A stretch of DNA of 6,624 nucleotides from Hyphomicrobiaceae bacterium UBA2767 (GTDB taxonomy: Bacteria; Pseudomonadota; Alphaproteobacteria; Rhizobiales; Methyloligellaceae), in assembly GCA_002352635.1 (NCBI GenBank), contig DEIT01000070.1, forward strand, positions 9,003-15,626. Reading direction: 5' to 3'. Within the stretch, counting starts at the first letter, position 1, and each line of letters starts with the position of its first letter. The notes under the pieces were generated by a model. That model ran no database searches. It was not told where the DNA came from and was given only the letters and a program-made list of their open reading frames with translations. Position numbers and translations under genes: made by a program. Below, one piece after another: positions 1-6,606 of the stretch.

Positions 1-912
1 ACACTGGCAAGCATGGTCGCCCATGACGACTATGAGGTCGTCTGCGCCTGGGACCCTGATCCGGAGGCTTGTGCCCGGGTCAAAGAGGCGCATCCGACCG
101 TTCAAATCGCAGCCAGCGCCGAGGAAGTCATCGAAGATGGCAACACGAACGCCATTTATATCGCCAGCCCTCCTACAACGCATACGCCCTATGCGCGAGC
201 AGTCGCGGAAGCAGGAAAATGCATCTTTTGCGAGAAACCCCTCGGTATCGATATTGCCGAGTCAGAGGCACTTGCACGGTTCGTTGAAGACTGTGGCGTG
301 CCGAATGCAATCAATTTCAATCATTCAAATGCACGAAGCAGCACGCATCTGGAAAACGAACTGGCGTCCGGCGCGGCTGGAGAGGTGACCGGTGTCGACA
401 TTTTCATCCACCTGACTGAATGGCCTCGAGAATTTCAGTCACACGCAACGTGGCTCGCCGGTCGGAAGCAAGGCGGATTTACGCGGGAGATGATCTCACA
501 CTGGGTATACCTCACACGCCGCCTGCTTGGAGACGGCAAGGTGCTGTCGCGCAATGCCACATTTCCGGACGCCAGCGACAAGGCGGAGACCAGACTGGTC
601 GCCGAGCTCGAATTCGGCGGTGTGCCAACGATCATAAACGCGGCCTGCGGTGGCGCCGGACCAGTCGGCACGCAGTACACGCTCTGGGCTGGCCGCAAAT
701 CCTTCATGCTCCATAGCGGCGGCCGGATCAGCGTGACGGAAGGCGTGGATTGGAAACCGATATCCGCAAATGGCGACGAGGACAGTGAGGATGACATCTC
801 CCGAAACATCAGCGCTGTCGCGAAAGCCTTTCGGGGTGAACCCGCGAAGATCGCTACGATCGCCGATGGCTTGGCTGTACAAAAGATCGTGGAAGCATTA
901 ATCGCAAACTAG
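1..912 (+). CDS. Gfo/Idh/MocA-family NAD(P)-dependent oxidoreductase, 5'-truncated by window edge
   Basis: The reading frame is open from base 1 and ends in TAG, giving 303 visible residues; members usually have 330-380, and the missing part should hold the first beta strand and the GxGxxG nucleotide-binding loop. The in-frame ATG at 13 is therefore probably internal. Visible Rossmann features, numbered from the first codon, are an acidic residue after strand 2 (D18 in WDPDP), which favours NAD(H) by family rules, SPPTTH at 56-61, and the hallmark EKP at 78-80 whose Lys is the family's catalytic/cofactor residue. The C-terminal alpha/beta domain follows from about 125. The family consensus GGxxxDxGxH appears here as GGFTREMISH, keeping the catalytic-type His (H167) but with Glu at the usual Asp position. 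These enzymes oxidise or reduce sugars, inositols and similar polyols in the cytoplasm; the substrate is not predictable here. It converges on the importer operon with a 19-base gap. Family is confident, specificity unknown. Confidence 0.9.
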   Translation, partial: TLASMVAHDDYEVVCAWDPDPEACARVKEAHPTVQIAASAEEVIEDGNTNAIYIASPPTTHTPYARAVAEAGKCIFCEKPLGIDIAESEALARFVEDCGVPNAINFNHSNARSSTHLENELASGAAGEVTGVDIFIHLTEWPREFQSHATWLAGRKQGGFTREMISHWVYLTRRLLGDGKVLSRNATFPDASDKAETRLVAELEFGGVPTIINAACGGAGPVGTQYTLWAGRKSFMLHSGGRISVTEGVDWKPISANGDEDSEDDISRNISAVAKAFRGEPAKIATIADGLAVQKIVEALIAN

Positions 913-931
913 GGTTCGGCAAACCGCATTT

Positions 932-1996
932 CTAGGAAGCAACCGGCTGTTTCGGTGCCTGAAATGTCGCGTCGGGCAATCGCCCTTCTTCGGCCGCGTG
1001 GCAGGCGACGATATGACCTGAACGCTCCGTCGGGGTTGGAGCCTCAGACCGGCATCGGTCGTTTGCAAATGGGCAACGCGGATGAAAAGCGCATCCGGGT
1101 GGCGGGTTGATCGGATTTGGCACCTCTCCTGCGACAGGCACACGCTCGCGACCCGTCATTTCAAGATCAGGAATGGTTTCGAGTAGAAGCCTCGTATAGG
1201 GGTGTTGCGGGCGAGTGAACAGATCCTTCGCTGCCGCCACCTCACACAGCCGGCCCAGATACATAACGCCGATCTTGTCCGACAGGTGATAGACGACCGC
1301 CAGGTTATGGCTGATGAACAGATAGGTGAGGCCGAACTCTTTCTGCAGATCTTTCATCAGGTTCAGGATTTGCGCCTGTACCGAAACATCGAGCGCCGAT
1401 GTCGGCTCGTCGCACACGAGGAACTCCGGATTAGAAGACAATGCCCGCGCAATGGAAATACGTTGGCGTTGCCCTCCGGAAAACTCATGCGGATACTTTT
1501 CGCCATCCACAGGAGAAAGCCCGACCTGGGTCAGCAGGGCGCCCACCTTGTCGATCTGCTCGTCACGCGATTTAACGAGCCCAAAGACGCGGATAGGTTC
1601 CGCGATAATGTCCCGCACGCGCCATCTGGGGTTAAGGCTGGCGTATGGATCCTGGAAAATCATCTGCCAGCGCCGGCGAAGCGCAGCAGAGTCGGCGCGC
1701 GAATGCGCATCGGCCACGTTGCGCCCTTCGAACTTGATTACACCGCGGCTCGGTTTGTGGAGGCCGACCACCAGCTTGGCGACAGTAGATTTGCCACATC
1801 CGGATTCACCGACGAGCGAAAACGTTTGACCTTGATTGATTTTGAACTCCAGGCCATCGACAGCCTTGAGGATCTGTTTTTGTGCACCTTCGATCTTGCG
1901 TGCAAGCCAGGGCTTCGACACATCGAAATGCTTAGCGAGATCCGTCACTTCAAGCAGCGGCTCCGAAGACAGCTTCGACATGGAGCGTTCAGCCAC
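932..1996 (-). CDS. Dpp/Opp-type ABC importer ATP-binding protein, DppF/OppF-like
   Basis: This is the second ATPase of the importer; it binds and hydrolyses ATP on the cytoplasmic face as a heterodimer with the upstream ATPase. From the chosen GTG start (354 residues) the nucleotide-binding motifs are complete: Walker A GESGCGKST at 63-71, Q-loop in FQDPYASLNPR (Q115), signature SGGQRQR at 173-179, Walker B LVCDEP at 193-198 and H-loop His230. A C-terminal oligopeptide-transporter (oligo_HPY) extension begins near PQHPYT at 263 and holds four cysteines (302, 308, 315, 332) spaced like the [4Fe-4S] ligands seen in structures of this family. Start choice: GTG at 1996 has AGAGGG five bases upstream and overlaps the previous gene's stop by 8 bases. 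ATG at 1981 lacks a good ribosome site, and ATG at 2050 would overlap the upstream gene by 62 bases. Last gene of the operon. Function confident, exact start moderately so. Confidence 0.93.
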   Translation of the reverse strand: MAERSMSKLSSEPLLEVTDLAKHFDVSKPWLARKIEGAQKQILKAVDGLEFKINQGQTFSLVGESGCGKSTVAKLVVGLHKPSRGVIKFEGRNVADAHSRADSAALRRRWQMIFQDPYASLNPRWRVRDIIAEPIRVFGLVKSRDEQIDKVGALLTQVGLSPVDGEKYPHEFSGGQRQRISIARALSSNPEFLVCDEPTSALDVSVQAQILNLMKDLQKEFGLTYLFISHNLAVVYHLSDKIGVMYLGRLCEVAAAKDLFTRPQHPYTRLLLETIPDLEMTGRERVPVAGEVPNPINPPPGCAFHPRCPFANDRCRSEAPTPTERSGHIVACHAAEEGRLPDATFQAPKQPVAS

Positions 1997-2966
1997 GACG
2001 ACCCTCTTTGTCGAATTGCCAGCACGCGGCTTCGGCATTGCGTCCGGCATGCATCAGTTCGGGACGCTCCTCACGGCACCTGGCGAACACCTTCGGGCAG
2101 CGCGGATTGAAGGAGCAACCCCGTGGAATTTCCGTAAGCCGGGGCATTGCGCCGTCAATCTGTGTCAAACGCTCCACATCGTGGCCAACCATGGGGATCG
2201 CACCCATAAGGCCAACCGTGTAGGGATGCTTGGGCTGTTTGACAACGCGCCTCACCGGCCCCACTTCGGCAATGCGCCCTGCATACATCACCGCCACACG
2301 GTCTGCGGTTTCCGCAATGACCCCCATATCGTGGGTGATCAGCATCACCGCTGTCTTGTGTTCCCGGCACAGCTTTTTGATGAGTGCAATGATCTGGGCC
2401 TGGATGGATACATCAAGTGCGGTGGTCGGTTCATCCGCAATGATAAGGCGCGGGTTCGCGCACAGCGCCAGAGCAATCACCACACGTTGGCGCATACCAC
2501 CGGAAAACTCGTGCGGGTAGGAATCGATACGCCGCTCCGCCGCCGGGATTCCCACTTCGCCCAAGAGATCAATCGCTCGTCCCTTCGCCTCTTCCTGTGT
2601 CAGGTCCATATGAACCCGAATTGTCTCAATGAGCTGGCGGCCGATGGTGTATAGCGGGTTGAGGCTGGTGAGTGGATCCTGAAAAATCGCACCGATTTTT
2701 TCGCCGCGAATTTTCCGCATCTCCTCGTAGGACAGGTTGTCGATGCGTCGGTCTTCGAGCTTGATTTCTCCTGCAGTCACTCGTCCCGGCGGCTCAAGCA
2801 AGCCAATGATGGCCGCGCCGGTCAGGGACTTGCCGGCGCCGGATTCGCCTACGACACCAAGCACCTCACCTTCCTCGATTTGGAAGCTTACATCGTCAAG
2901 CGCGAGCAAACTGCCCCGCCGGGTTGGAAACTCAACGCGCAGATTTTCCACTTCCAGCAACGCCAT
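1989..2966 (-). CDS. Dpp/Opp-type ABC importer ATP-binding protein, DppD/OppD-like
   Basis: This 325-residue protein is the first of the two cytoplasmic ATPases that drive the importer. All ATPase motifs are intact: Walker A GESGAGKS at 40-47, Q-loop FQDPLTSLNP (Q96), signature SGGMRQR at 155-161, Walker B LIIADEP at 174-180 with catalytic Glu179, D-loop ALD and H-loop His212 in ITHDMGV. The C-terminal oligo_HPY region starts around KHPYT at 246-250 and carries cysteines 284, 290, 297 and 315, a quartet known from relatives to bind an iron-sulfur cluster. The length is typical for DppD/OppD. The ATG at 2966 lies 4 bases after the permease C stop and is served by GAGGTGA at 2977-2971, which overlaps that stop, so translational coupling is likely. 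The paired D and F ATPases, rather than one homodimer subunit, are the normal state for this subfamily. Confidence 0.95.
   Translation of the reverse strand: MALLEVENLRVEFPTRRGSLLALDDVSFQIEEGEVLGVVGESGAGKSLTGAAIIGLLEPPGRVTAGEIKLEDRRIDNLSYEEMRKIRGEKIGAIFQDPLTSLNPLYTIGRQLIETIRVHMDLTQEEAKGRAIDLLGEVGIPAAERRIDSYPHEFSGGMRQRVVIALALCANPRLIIADEPTTALDVSIQAQIIALIKKLCREHKTAVMLITHDMGVIAETADRVAVMYAGRIAEVGPVRRVVKQPKHPYTVGLMGAIPMVGHDVERLTQIDGAMPRLTEIPRGCSFNPRCPKVFARCREERPELMHAGRNAEAACWQFDKEGRRG
2002..2007 (-). promoter_or_regulatory. Ribosome binding site that decides the GTG start of ATPase F
   Basis: AGAGGG lies within the end of the ATPase D gene, 5 bases before GTG 1996 and 20 bases before ATG 1981. The spacing supports the GTG, whose start codon precedes the ATPase D stop by a few bases and so gives an 8-base gene overlap. 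Confidence 0.55.
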
Positions 2967-2970
2967 GCCA

Positions 2971-2977
2971 TCACCTC
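2971..2977 (-). promoter_or_regulatory. Ribosome binding site of ATPase D overlapping the permease C stop codon
   Basis: GAGGTGA on the minus strand contains the TGA stop of permease C and lies 4 bases before the ATG at 2966. Ribosomes finishing permease C thus sit on the initiation region of ATPase D, the usual signature of translational coupling that balances subunit amounts. Confidence 0.7.
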
Positions 2978-3915
2978 AGTTTCGGGTTTAGGGCGTCGCG
3001 CAACCAGTCGCCGAGCAGATTCACCGACAATACAAGGGTCACAAGCGCAAGCGAAGGGAACAGAGTGATCCACCATTCCCCGGAGAACAGGAAATTGTTT
3101 CCGACGCGGATCAGGGTGCCGAGTGATGGTTGTGTTGGCGGCACCCCGACACCGAGAAAAGACAGCGTGGCCTCCGTGATAACAGCCAACGCCAATCCGA
3201 TTGTCGCCAGCACCAAAACCGGCCCCATCACGTTGGGGAGCACGTGGCTGAGCATGATCTTGACCGGATGCACTCCAATAACGCGAGCCGCCGACACATA
3301 CTCCTTGTTTCGTTCCACGAGCGTCGCTCCCCGGGTAACACGTGCATAGCGCGGCCAGTCGGAAATACCGATGGCGAGGATGAGCACGTAGATCGCCATT
3401 TCATCGCGTAGGTGAATTGGCAACAGGATATGAGCAACGCCATCAATCATCAGCGCAACGAGGATAGCCGGAATGGTGAGCTGCACATCGGCCATGCGCA
3501 TGACGATCGTTTCTACCCAACCGCTAAGATATCCCGCCAGCAACCCCAGCCCGACGCCGATCACCATTGAAAACAACACGGCCGAGAAGCCGACGATCAG
3601 GGAAACCCTGCTGCCGTAGATAATCGTGGAGAGAATATCGCGGCCCTGATCATCCGTACCGAGTGGAAAATTCGGCGTACCGTCAGCCTCCCATGCAGGC
3701 GGGGTGAAGGCGTCCATAAGGTCGAGCGTCGCGGGATCGAACGGATTATGTGGCGCAACCCAGGGGGCAAATGCAGCTGCAAAGAAGAAGATCGCCGCGA
3801 CGATTGCCGACACCACAGTTACGGGCGAGCGGATGAAACTATAGAAAATGTCACTGTCGAGAATACGATGCAGAAGATTTTCCGGTCGTGTAGTTCCGAG
3901 CGGGTTGTCTGACAT
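2971..3915 (-). CDS. Dpp/Opp-type ABC importer inner-membrane permease, DppC/OppC-like
   Basis: One of two integral-membrane subunits forming the translocation channel. With ATG at 3915 it has 314 residues, close to the usual 280-310. An N-terminal cytoplasmic tail is followed by a first membrane helix at about 32-53, then a periplasmic stretch with the C-subunit hallmark LGTDDQGRDILS (85-96), and hydrophobic segments near 104-129, 144-160, 172-188, 232-256 and 283-303. The EAA-type coupling loop that docks on the ATPases is visible as EYVSAARVIGVHP at 205-217. The 3915 start sits 4 bases after the permease B stop, with GGGGA 8 bases upstream of it. An ATG at 3996 would add 27 residues but overlap permease B by 77 bases, and the extra residues do not look like the family. 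It pairs with the B permease encoded just upstream. Confidence 0.94.
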   Translation of the reverse strand: MSDNPLGTTRPENLLHRILDSDIFYSFIRSPVTVVSAIVAAIFFFAAAFAPWVAPHNPFDPATLDLMDAFTPPAWEADGTPNFPLGTDDQGRDILSTIIYGSRVSLIVGFSAVLFSMVIGVGLGLLAGYLSGWVETIVMRMADVQLTIPAILVALMIDGVAHILLPIHLRDEMAIYVLILAIGISDWPRYARVTRGATLVERNKEYVSAARVIGVHPVKIMLSHVLPNVMGPVLVLATIGLALAVITEATLSFLGVGVPPTQPSLGTLIRVGNNFLFSGEWWITLFPSLALVTLVLSVNLLGDWLRDALNPKLR

Positions 3916-3919
3916 GACG

Positions 3920-4912
3920 CTATTCCCCGCCGCCGGCCGAAACCGTACGCTCAACCCGAAGGCGTGGATCGACGACGAAATAGAGGATGTCGACAAAGAG
4001 ATTGATGGTCACGAAAATGGCTGCAACGAGGACCAGGTAGGCCGCCATGACAGGAATATCGGCAAATCCCACGGCCTGAATGAACAGGAAACCCATACCC
4101 GGCCACTGGAACACGGTTTCGGTGATGATGGAAAAGGCGATAAGCGATCCGACATTGAGGCCGATGATAGTGATGACCGGCACGAGAGTGTTCTTGAAGG
4201 CGTGACCGAAATTGATCATGCGGTCGGGAAGCCCCCGCGCGCGCGCAAACTTTATATAGTCGGTGCGCATTACCTCGAGCATTTCCGAGCGCACCAGACG
4301 CAAGATCAACGTCATCTGAAACAGCGCAAGCGTAACGGATGGCATAATGATTGCCTTCCAGCCGGAAACTGTCAGAAAGCCCGTCGACCACCAGCCGAGT
4401 TGTGTGACCTGCCCGCGCCCAAATGACGGAAGCCATCCCAGATTGACGGAAAACACATAGATCAGAAGAATGCCGATCACGAATGTGGGCAGTGACACGC
4501 CGATGAGCGATAGGGTCAGAATCGTGCGGCTGCTCATGGCATAGCGCTTGATGCCCGTGTAAACGCCCAGCGGAATCCCCAAGAGAATGGACAGGATTGC
4601 CGAGGCGCCGACCAGTTCGAGTGTCGCCGGCATGCGCTCTGAAATGAGTGCCGCAACCGGGCGTTGAAGCCGGTAGGAAATTCCAAATTCGCCTTGAACC
4701 GCATTTCCCAGAAAACGGCCGAACTGAACGATAAACGGATCGTTCAACCCGAGACTGTCACGCATCGCCTCACGGTCCTCGAACGAAGCTTCCTGCCCAA
4801 CCATGTTGTCGACCGGGTCGCCAACAAAGTTGAACAAAAGGAAAGACACAAACGCCACGACGATCATCACCGCCACGGCCTGGAACACGCGCTGTAGAAT
4901 ATAGGCAGTCAT
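3920..4912 (-). CDS. Dpp/Opp-type ABC importer inner-membrane permease, DppB/OppB-like
   Basis: The partner membrane subunit of the importer, 330 residues, typical of DppB/OppB (about 305-340). It opens with the characteristic short N-terminus and first helix (Y-I-L-Q-R at 4-8, helix to about 30), then a periplasmic domain with the B-subunit motif RDSLGLNDP (51-59) and GEFGISY (74-80). Further hydrophobic segments lie near 98-120, 131-156, 187-206, 243-265 and 288-314. The ATPase-docking EAA-type loop is DYIKFARARGLPDR at 218-231. The protein ends with VDPRLR and a short tail. ATG at 4912 is the natural start; a GGGGGAG run about 12 bases upstream is rather distant for a ribosome site, so initiation may be modest. 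It follows the substrate-binding gene after an 86-base gap containing a stem-loop and precedes permease C by 4 bases. Confidence 0.95.
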   Translation of the reverse strand: MTAYILQRVFQAVAVMIVVAFVSFLLFNFVGDPVDNMVGQEASFEDREAMRDSLGLNDPFIVQFGRFLGNAVQGEFGISYRLQRPVAALISERMPATLELVGASAILSILLGIPLGVYTGIKRYAMSSRTILTLSLIGVSLPTFVIGILLIYVFSVNLGWLPSFGRGQVTQLGWWSTGFLTVSGWKAIIMPSVTLALFQMTLILRLVRSEMLEVMRTDYIKFARARGLPDRMINFGHAFKNTLVPVITIIGLNVGSLIAFSIITETVFQWPGMGFLFIQAVGFADIPVMAAYLVLVAAIFVTINLFVDILYFVVDPRLRVERTVSAGGGE

Positions 4913-4936
4913 GGCGGCTTGCGCTCCCCCGGATAG

Positions 4937-4970
4937 AAAACCCCGGGCGTGTGATGATCACACGCCCGGG
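4937..4970 (-). terminator. Stem-loop with short T run between binding-protein and permease genes
   Basis: A perfect 13-bp inverted repeat, CCCGGGCGTGTGA (4942-4954) against TCACACGCCCGGG (4958-4970), encloses a 3-base loop. Read on the minus strand it begins 28 bases after the binding-protein stop and is followed by one G and then four T (4940-4937). The GC-rich stem resembles an intrinsic terminator, but the T run is short and interrupted by C, and the downstream permease genes have no obvious separate promoter in the gap. Partial termination or 3'-end protection of the binding-protein message is therefore more likely than a full stop. Such elements are common after binding-protein genes in ABC operons. 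The stem is certain, its role inferred. Confidence 0.8.
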
Positions 4971-4998
4971 AGTCTGTCCTATCGCCAGCAGGCCATAG

Positions 4999-6579
4999 CT
5001 ATTTCTTGAACTTGGTGTAGATGAAACGGACACCATCGTCGGCAACGATCGGCACGTCGATACGGTCGTTCATCGCCCAAACGATAACCTGGTGATGCAA
5101 CGGCAGATAATTGACGTTGTCTTTCATCTTCTTCCACACCTTGCCGATCAGTTCATCGCGCTTGCCGAAATCGGTTTCGATCTCGATCTGGTCGATCGCC
5201 TTGTTGATCTCCGGATCGTTAAAGCCCGTTCCGTTCCAACCCTTGTCCGCGCCCTTTGTCAGGAACGAAAACACATAGTGGGAATCAAGAGTGGGAACAC
5301 CCCAGCCAAGCATGTAAAAGTCCGTTTCCCTGTTCTTGATCTTTGGGAAATGGATCGTTTTCGGGATTGCCGACAACGTCACCTTCACGCCGATTTTGGC
5401 AAGCATTCCGACGACGGCCTGACAAATCCCTTCATCATTGATGTAACGGTTGTTCGGGCAGTCGAGCTGGATTTCGAAGCCGTTGGGATACCCCGCCTCG
5501 GCGAGCAATTTCTTGGCGGCCGCTGGATCATACGTATGTCGCTTGTCGAGACCCGGCGTATGGCCATGGATAAACTTCGACGTGATGATACCGGCCGGAA
5601 CCGAATAGCCACGCATCACCTTTTTCTTGATCGCGTCGATATCGATCGCCTGATAGAACGCCTTGCGGACGCGCACATCCTTGAACGGATTCTTGTCCTT
5701 GACGCTCGCCGTAATCAGCTTGTCCTTGCCCTGGTTCATGCCGAGGAAAATCGTACGGGTTTGCGCCGTTTGCCTGATCTTCAAGCCTGGTGTCGATTTG
5801 ATCCGGTTAAGGTCCTGCAGCGGCGGATCAAGGATGAAATCGAGTTCACCCGAAAGAAGTGCGGCAACGCGCGTCGCGGGATTTGAAATCGGCGTATAGA
5901 TGATCTCGTCGACCTCATGCGGGAACTGCTTCAGTCCCCACCAATCTTCGTTCTTGACCAGCACGGTCTTCACATCCGGCTCGCGAATTTTCAGTTTAAA
6001 GGGACCCGTACCCATGGCATGGCGGACGGCATAGGTTTCCTCTTTCGCTGCCCGGTCCTGGGGCTTGGTTACATCATTCTTTTCCGACCATGCCTTCGAC
6101 ATGATGAAAATAGTGGTGAGTTGGTTTGGAAAAATGGGGTTTGGTCCAGAGTGAATGATATGGACCTTGTGGGGGTTGATAATCTTGACTTCTTTGACGC
6201 TGTTTACCTGCTTCTTGTAGTCGGACGTCGGTGACAAAACGCGCTCGAAGCTGAACTTCACGTCGTCGGCCGTAAAGTCAGATCCATCGTGCCATTTGAC
6301 GCCCTTGCGCAGTTCGAACTCCCATGTGGTGGGGTTGATCAGCTTCCAGGACGTGGCAAGCCACGGAGTGAATTTCAGATCTTTGTCCGCGTAAACAAGA
6401 GTGTCGTACACCTTGCGCGAGGCAGAGTTGGTCGGCGCTTCGTTGGCGGCATGCGGATCGCCAGTCAGCGCATCTCCCTGGCTGGCCCAGCGAATTGTAT
6501 TTTTCGCTGTAGCCGGCGTTGCGGCAAACGCAACCGCCGAAACGACCAGGATTCCGCCAAATACTTGACGTAGTTTCAT
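4999..6579 (-). CDS. Extracellular solute-binding protein, family 5 (DppA/OppA/NikA class)
   Basis: Periplasmic receptor that captures the ligand for the importer encoded downstream; 526 residues from the chosen start, normal for the class. A Sec signal peptide is clear: basic MKLR, a hydrophobic core to about residue 19, and an AxA-type site, ATPATA/K, giving cleavage after about residue 25. No lipobox Cys is present, so it should be soluble in the periplasm. Family landmarks are the LATSW, TTWEFELRKGVKWHDG and TADDVKFSFERV region (74-114), GTGPFKL (190-196), VRKAFYQAID (304-313) and AAKKLLAEAGYPNGF (354-368). Cys374 and Cys386 are the only cysteines and could form a disulfide. GWGVPTLD (425-432) replaces the GWxxD motif that in E. 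coli DppA/OppA holds a peptide amino group, so the ligand is open. Start: GGGAGG lies 9 bases before ATG 6579 but only 3 before ATG 6585, which would add Met-Leu. Confidence 0.94.
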   Translation of the reverse strand: MKLRQVFGGILVVSAVAFAATPATAKNTIRWASQGDALTGDPHAANEAPTNSASRKVYDTLVYADKDLKFTPWLATSWKLINPTTWEFELRKGVKWHDGSDFTADDVKFSFERVLSPTSDYKKQVNSVKEVKIINPHKVHIIHSGPNPIFPNQLTTIFIMSKAWSEKNDVTKPQDRAAKEETYAVRHAMGTGPFKLKIREPDVKTVLVKNEDWWGLKQFPHEVDEIIYTPISNPATRVAALLSGELDFILDPPLQDLNRIKSTPGLKIRQTAQTRTIFLGMNQGKDKLITASVKDKNPFKDVRVRKAFYQAIDIDAIKKKVMRGYSVPAGIITSKFIHGHTPGLDKRHTYDPAAAKKLLAEAGYPNGFEIQLDCPNNRYINDEGICQAVVGMLAKIGVKVTLSAIPKTIHFPKIKNRETDFYMLGWGVPTLDSHYVFSFLTKGADKGWNGTGFNDPEINKAIDQIEIETDFGKRDELIGKVWKKMKDNVNYLPLHHQVIVWAMNDRIDVPIVADDGVRFIYTKFKK

Positions 6580-6587
6580 GAGCATGA

Positions 6588-6596
6588 ACCTCCCTT
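6588..6596 (-). promoter_or_regulatory. Strong Shine-Dalgarno of the binding-protein gene
   Basis: The minus strand reads AAGGGAGGT, a near-perfect anti-16S match. Its GGGAGG core (6594-6589) is 9 bases from ATG 6579 and 3 from ATG 6585, which favours the downstream ATG as the true start. It is clearly stronger than the sites before permeases B and C, in line with high output of a binding protein. Confidence 0.75.
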
Positions 6597-6606
6597 ACTC
6601 ACATTC

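Noticed and set aside
13..15. ATG at 13 as the true start of the oxidoreductase
   Set aside because: The frame is open to base 1, there is no ribosome site in the 12 bases before it, and the protein would lack the family's N-terminal GxGxxG dinucleotide-binding loop.
913..925. Small hairpin GGTT-cggca-AACC in the convergent 19-base junction as a bidirectional terminator
   Set aside because: Only four base pairs and no real T run on either side; too weak to call a terminator, although convergent genes need one somewhere.
1202..2110. Plus-strand open frame of 302 codons opposite ATPase F
   Set aside because: It lies wholly antisense to a motif-complete ATPase gene, its translation is rich in Arg/His with no recognisable domain, and no ribosome site or promoter precedes it.
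1836..2654. Plus-strand open frame of 272 codons opposite the D/F ATPase junction
   Set aside because: Antisense to two conserved genes, low-complexity basic and His-rich translation, and no start signals; a by-product of codon bias in the real genes.
3913..3996. Longer permease C starting at ATG 3996
   Set aside because: It would overlap permease B by 77 bases, and the added residues are simply the out-of-frame end of that gene; ATG 3915 has a ribosome site and normal spacing.
3848..4426. Plus-strand open frame of 192 codons opposite the permease B/C junction
   Set aside because: Highly charged, Asp/His/Arg-rich product expected from reading hydrophobic membrane-protein codons backwards; the sense genes are clear permeases.
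5092..5886. Plus-strand open frame of 264 codons opposite the substrate-binding protein
   Set aside because: The sense strand has family motifs along the whole stretch; the antisense product resembles no family I know and has no credible ribosome site.
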